Shown here: positions 60,806 through 64,000 of the stretch, piece after piece
Numbering within the stretch: the stretch's first letter is position 1
Layout: every line of letters begins with the position of its first letter
Source: JABMQB01 sp963666575
GTDB taxonomy: Bacteria > Bacteroidota > Bacteroidia > Bacteroidales > Prolixibacteraceae
Reading direction: 5' to 3'
Length of the DNA: 64,000 nt
NCBI GenBank assembly: GCA_963666575.2
Contig: CAXXYG010000007.1
Location: 1 to 64,000, forward strand
Position numbers and translations under genes: made by a program
The notes under the pieces: generated by a model
Told to the model about the DNA's origin: nothing
Database searches by the model: none
What the model saw: the letters and a program-made list of their open reading frames with translations, nothing else

Positions 60806-61669
60806 TTAATTTTGAAACTGGTAAATTTTAATTTTTCTATTTTTAATCCCTTCCTGGTATATATCATCTTCAACTTTTTTTAAAAATTCAATTTTTCTGT
60901 TATTTATAATTAACTCCTTAATTTGAGTGGATATAAATGCAATGGGTGCTTCTTGCCCCGCTAACCTGTAATCGTTAATACATACTAAATAATAATAATC
61001 TGATTCAGTTTTTTCAATTATCTGATTGCGGTTTAAAAACCTCTCCTGATCATCGATTTCGACAGGGATATTATTTAATACAATATCAAAATACATCCAG
61101 TTGTCGTTAAAAATATCAAATGCCTTGGCATATTGCAGGCAATATTGTTTTAATTCATTCAGGTTCTCTTCCGAAAAATCGCTGCAATATAATTTTAATT
61201 GTTCCGGATTGGCAACTTCTGTCGGTATTTTTACATAAATAGCTTTTACAATATTCTTGTTTAATTTAAAATTATTACTGTTTTGATTGTAATAATTTTC
61301 AATTTCCATTTCAGTAATACTTGTATCCATTTTCTGCCGCATCAATTCCCTTTTGTATTTATATATAATTAATGAATTACGGTATTCCTTTATTTCTTTT
61401 GAAACATCTTTTTGTTCAGAAGTCAGGTTTTCTTCAGCTTTTTTTATAATTAATTCATTTTTGATCCATTTATGAATATAATCATCTGCCATGAGAACAC
61501 TGTCTTCACCCGAAACATTTTTAGGGATAAAATTACTTACATCGGAGGCGTAGAGTATATTATCGCCTACTTTTGCAATTTGAATAGTATCCGGCCCATC
61601 ATTCTTTGTACAACTATTAATTGTCAAAAATATTATAAAAAGTAAACCAATAGCCTTTATTTTAGGCAT
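60806..61669 (-). CDS. Lipoprotein related to parvulin chaperones, PPIase domain not evident
   Basis: 287 aa. Lipobox LTINSC (Cys20). The N-terminal half resembles a SurA/PpiD chaperone arm (VSNFIPKNVSGEDSVLMADDYIHKWIKNELIIKKAEENL), but the expected parvulin motifs (HILL..., FGYHI) are not visible. Probably a membrane-anchored chaperone subunit working with its two neighbours. Start overlaps the preceding gene by 8 nt. Confidence 0.72.
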   Translation of the reverse strand: MPKIKAIGLLFIIFLTINSCTKNDGPDTIQIAKVGDNILYASDVSNFIPKNVSGEDSVLMADDYIHKWIKNELIIKKAEENLTSEQKDVSKEIKEYRNSLIIYKYKRELMRQKMDTSITEMEIENYYNQNSNNFKLNKNIVKAIYVKIPTEVANPEQLKLYCSDFSEENLNELKQYCLQYAKAFDIFNDNWMYFDIVLNNIPVEIDDQERFLNRNQIIEKTESDYYYLVCINDYRLAGQEAPIAFISTQIKELIINNRKIEFLKKVEDDIYQEGIKNRKIKIYQFQN

Positions 61670-63593
61670 CCTTAATAGTTTTTAAGTTTTTTTTGTAAAT
61701 TTTGACTTTATATTTTTTCTTAAGTTCTTTTATCCACTCTTTTTCAAGGAAGTTTTGATATTCCGAAATGTATAATCCTTTGGCTTCGTTTAGTGTTTTT
61801 GGTTCAGGCTTAATTTTATCGCCTCTTATAAATTCCAATTCTTCGTTTATTGATACAGTTTGATTATTCCATACATAATAATCAACTACATTATTGGTTC
61901 CTTGTTCCCATGCTCCATCTTCAATAGTCACCATTTCCTTTTCTGCATTTACAAGGTCTTTAATTTCAGTAGCGTTCAAACCCGCATCGAAATATTTTTC
62001 AACTTCATCCCTTACTTCTTGATTTTTGCATTTTATAACCAATCCTTTAAACCGCTCTTCCCATAAAATTTTCTTTTTGGTATTTGTATAGAAGCTGGCT
62101 AGCCCGATTGAATCGTTTGCTGCATACGACCATATTTTTTTATCTGACAAATTAAATAACAATATACCATCGTGGTATTCTTGCATAAGGTACCTGAATT
62201 CAGGGTATTTTTTTTCAAGGAGGGCATCTTCGTAAGCAATTATCTCCTGGCTTTCCCATGCGGTGTATAACTGGTTTAGAACTTGAGTTTTGTTTTTAGT
62301 CTCTTTGGGGAATACTGCCTTTTTCAGGTATTCTGAAAATAAAGAACTACCAAACGATTTCCCATCAAGCGTAAACAAAGGTTGGTCTAAAAACTCTTTT
62401 TCAGGCAGCCATTTACCTTGATCAATATAATTTTGCCCATAATTGATAAACTTGCTATAATTATCGTCTGATAGTGAGTAGTTGTATTCTTTTTTTAATT
62501 TTTCAACAAATATTTTTTTCTGTTTGTCGCCACGGTTTACATCTCGTTTTAACCGGCTAATTATTTCAGGTTGAAGTTCTTCAAATGATTTAATCGGGCG
62601 GTATTCAATACGCTTTATAATGTGGTATCCATATGGAGTTAGGACAGGTTGAGTATAATCATTGTCATTTTTTAACGCAAATGCAGGTTCGGCAAATTCG
62701 CCAATCATTTTACCTGCATTAAACCATGGCAAAAGTCCTTTGTTTTCAGCACTTCTTTTATCATCAGAATAGAGTTTGGCTAAATCTCCAAAATCTTCTC
62801 CATTTTGTAATTTGCTATAAATTTTTTCAATTTCTTCTTTGATTCTTTTTTTGTCGCTATCGGTGGCATTTTTAGGAACATTTTTCATAATGTGGGCTAC
62901 TTTTATTTCTCCCCTTGCAGGCCGTTTATCAATTATTTTTAAAATATGATAACCGTAATTTGTCCGCACAGGCATACTAATTTGCCCTATAGGAGTTGTA
63001 TAGGCAGCATCTTCAAAAGCTGTCACCATTTGAAAAGCCGAAAAATAATTGAGGTTTCCTAGGTTAATTTTTGCTGAAGGGTCCTGAGAATATTTTACAG
63101 CTGCATTATTAAAATCGAGGCCAGCAATTATCTCACTCCTGATTTTAAGAAGTTGATTGTAAATTTTCAGGGTGTCGGCCGGACTTGCATTTTCATCGAG
63201 GTTCAATAATATATGGCTGGCTGATAATTCGGTTTTTATTCGTTGGTAAGTTTCAGCAACCAGCTTGTCGCTGATATCAAAATTTGTTAAATACGATGCT
63301 GCCAATTCTTTCCGGTAACCTGCAAGTTCATTTACAAATGCCTGCGAAGTATCCATTTTAAGCTCTTCTGCTTCAAGAACTTTTAATTTAAAGTTTGTAA
63401 ATAGTTTAAGGTATTCTTTTACCGACTTTTTTTCAGAAATGCTACTTAGGTTTTTATTGTTCTTGTGGTATAAATTTACAAATTCACCTTTCGAAATGTG
63501 GTGTTCTCCGATCGACATTAATACAACATCATCGGTTTGAGTAAAACCATTTAAACAGGACATTAGGAAAAAAAGGAAAACGATACGTTTCAT
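61662..63593 (-). CDS. Exported peptidyl-prolyl isomerase (PpiC/SurA type), two parvulin domains
   Basis: 643 aa with a signal peptide (1-18). Two parvulin domains: about 125-225 (SASHILLNLDENASP, DPSAKINLGNLNYFSAFQMV, NYGYHILKIIDKRPARG) and about 230-330 (VAHIMKNVPKNATDS, NKGLLPWFNAGKMI, PYGYHIIKRIEYRP). The C-terminal ~300 residues form a helical chaperone region. Head of the six-gene envelope operon running to the OstA-like gene; 149 nt separate it from guaB. Confidence 0.9.
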   Translation of the reverse strand: MKRIVFLFFLMSCLNGFTQTDDVVLMSIGEHHISKGEFVNLYHKNNKNLSSISEKKSVKEYLKLFTNFKLKVLEAEELKMDTSQAFVNELAGYRKELAASYLTNFDISDKLVAETYQRIKTELSASHILLNLDENASPADTLKIYNQLLKIRSEIIAGLDFNNAAVKYSQDPSAKINLGNLNYFSAFQMVTAFEDAAYTTPIGQISMPVRTNYGYHILKIIDKRPARGEIKVAHIMKNVPKNATDSDKKRIKEEIEKIYSKLQNGEDFGDLAKLYSDDKRSAENKGLLPWFNAGKMIGEFAEPAFALKNDNDYTQPVLTPYGYHIIKRIEYRPIKSFEELQPEIISRLKRDVNRGDKQKKIFVEKLKKEYNYSLSDDNYSKFINYGQNYIDQGKWLPEKEFLDQPLFTLDGKSFGSSLFSEYLKKAVFPKETKNKTQVLNQLYTAWESQEIIAYEDALLEKKYPEFRYLMQEYHDGILLFNLSDKKIWSYAANDSIGLASFYTNTKKKILWEERFKGLVIKCKNQEVRDEVEKYFDAGLNATEIKDLVNAEKEMVTIEDGAWEQGTNNVVDYYVWNNQTVSINEELEFIRGDKIKPEPKTLNEAKGLYISEYQNFLEKEWIKELKKKYKVKIYKKNLKTIKDA

Positions 63594-63742
63594 CTTTTTG
63601 TAATTTTTAAATTTATAGTTGCATTCGATTTAAATAGCATGTTATAAGTGTTTTGTGGGTATATTATTATACATGCTTGTTTTTAGTTTCTATGTTTTTT
63701 TACAATATAAATAACCTCAAATCATGTATTTGATAATTTATT

Positions 63743-64000
63743 TTAACGGCTACTGTAATTGGGAGCCTCACGCGTGATTGTTACATCGTGTGGGTGGCTT
63801 TCCTGAACACCGGCACTGGTAATTTTTACAAATTTAGCATGTTGTAACGCGTTAATATCTAATGCTCCACAATACCCCATACCGGCTCGTAAACCTCCTG
63901 TTAATTGGTATAACACTTCATACAGTGTGCCTTGGTAGGGAACACGTGCAGCAATACCTTCAGGCACTAATTTTTTAATATCATCTTCCACATCCTGGAA
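63743..64000 (-). CDS. guaB: Inosine-5'-monophosphate dehydrogenase, C-terminal end (cut by window edge)
   Basis: Only the last ~85 residues are in the window: VPEGIAARVPYQGTLYEVLYQLTGGLRAGMGYCGA followed by FVKITSAGVQESHPHDVTITREAPNYS are the IMPDH flap Arg-Val-Pro and C-terminal potassium-site region. Reaction: IMP to XMP, the step before GuaA. The gene continues beyond base 64000. Confidence 0.95.
   Translation of the reverse strand, partial: FQDVEDDIKKLVPEGIAARVPYQGTLYEVLYQLTGGLRAGMGYCGALDINALQHAKFVKITSAGVQESHPHDVTITREAPNYSSR

Noticed and set aside
60802..60873. Longer N-terminus for the SurA-like protein
   Set aside because: It lies inside the preceding gene and places 24 extra residues before a proper signal peptide starting at ATG 60801.

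Overview
The window is AT-rich bacterial DNA from a member of the Bacteroidota, most likely class Bacteroidia and near the marine/sediment Marinilabiliales-Prolixibacteraceae type (inference). The evidence is one protein with a type IX secretion sorting tail, double-glycine natural-product precursors, an OstA-like/MoxR/SurA outer-membrane block, a RimK-RimB-deacylase trio, TAnnTTTG-type promoter boxes without Shine-Dalgarno sequences, and many proteins that look typical of this phylum. No rRNA, tRNA, transposase, phage gene or CRISPR array was recognised.

Layout. 1-270: two tandem RiPP-like precursor genes with identical cores (the first is cut by the window edge). 271-7188: reverse-strand housekeeping block (RNA methyltransferase, serine acetyltransferase with a one-base frameshift, NadR-like kinase, PnuC, S41 protease, GuaA). 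7189-17783: LysM/periplasmic-binding fusion, RocD, antiporter, DinB, two exported proteins, and the RimB-RimK-deacylase trio. 17784-21739: methionine operon (degenerate aspartokinase, MetY, MetA whose Glu111 predicts acetyl-CoA use). 21740-22459: a 41-bp tandem repeat and spacer. 22460-28168: what I interpret as an integron cassette array without an integrase in view (CALIN). It has four long attC-like sites plus one degenerate site, and each cassette carries + strand genes. 28169-33357: lipoproteins (one frameshifted propeller), GNAT-YoaP, DUF4332, DUF3795 and a lipase.

33610-41864 is a reverse-strand signalling region. One part is a sensor kinase/OmpR regulator pair followed by two paralogous double jelly-roll exported proteins. 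The other is a four-gene operon pairing a CarH-type adenosylcobalamin-binding module with an unknown helical protein, a PAS kinase and a receiver-kinase. 42188-44683 is a tight five-gene operon (AhpD-like, methyltransferase, HEAT-repeat, cupin, DUF3795). Then follow RluF, a membrane protein, a YD-repeat/PD40 exported protein, a pyruvoyl-type histidine decarboxylase homologue (unexpected in this phylum), ElbB, a TatD-like hydrolase, TcdA, a lipoprotein, a decayed HEPN/MNT pair, RecG, an ABC ATPase, a PduO-type cobalamin adenosyltransferase and DUF2795. 56921-63593 is an envelope-biogenesis operon (three parvulin-type/SurA-like chaperones, MoxR ATPase, OstA-like protein), and guaB enters from the right edge.

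Three genes (serine acetyltransferase, propeller lipoprotein, HEPN) each look broken by loss of a single base. Either decay is under way or the assembly carries short indels. The strongest candidates for something little described are the cassette array with its PIN-like and membrane-protein cargo, the cobalamin light-sensor/two-component operon, the pyruvoyl histidine decarboxylase, and the twin RiPP precursors.
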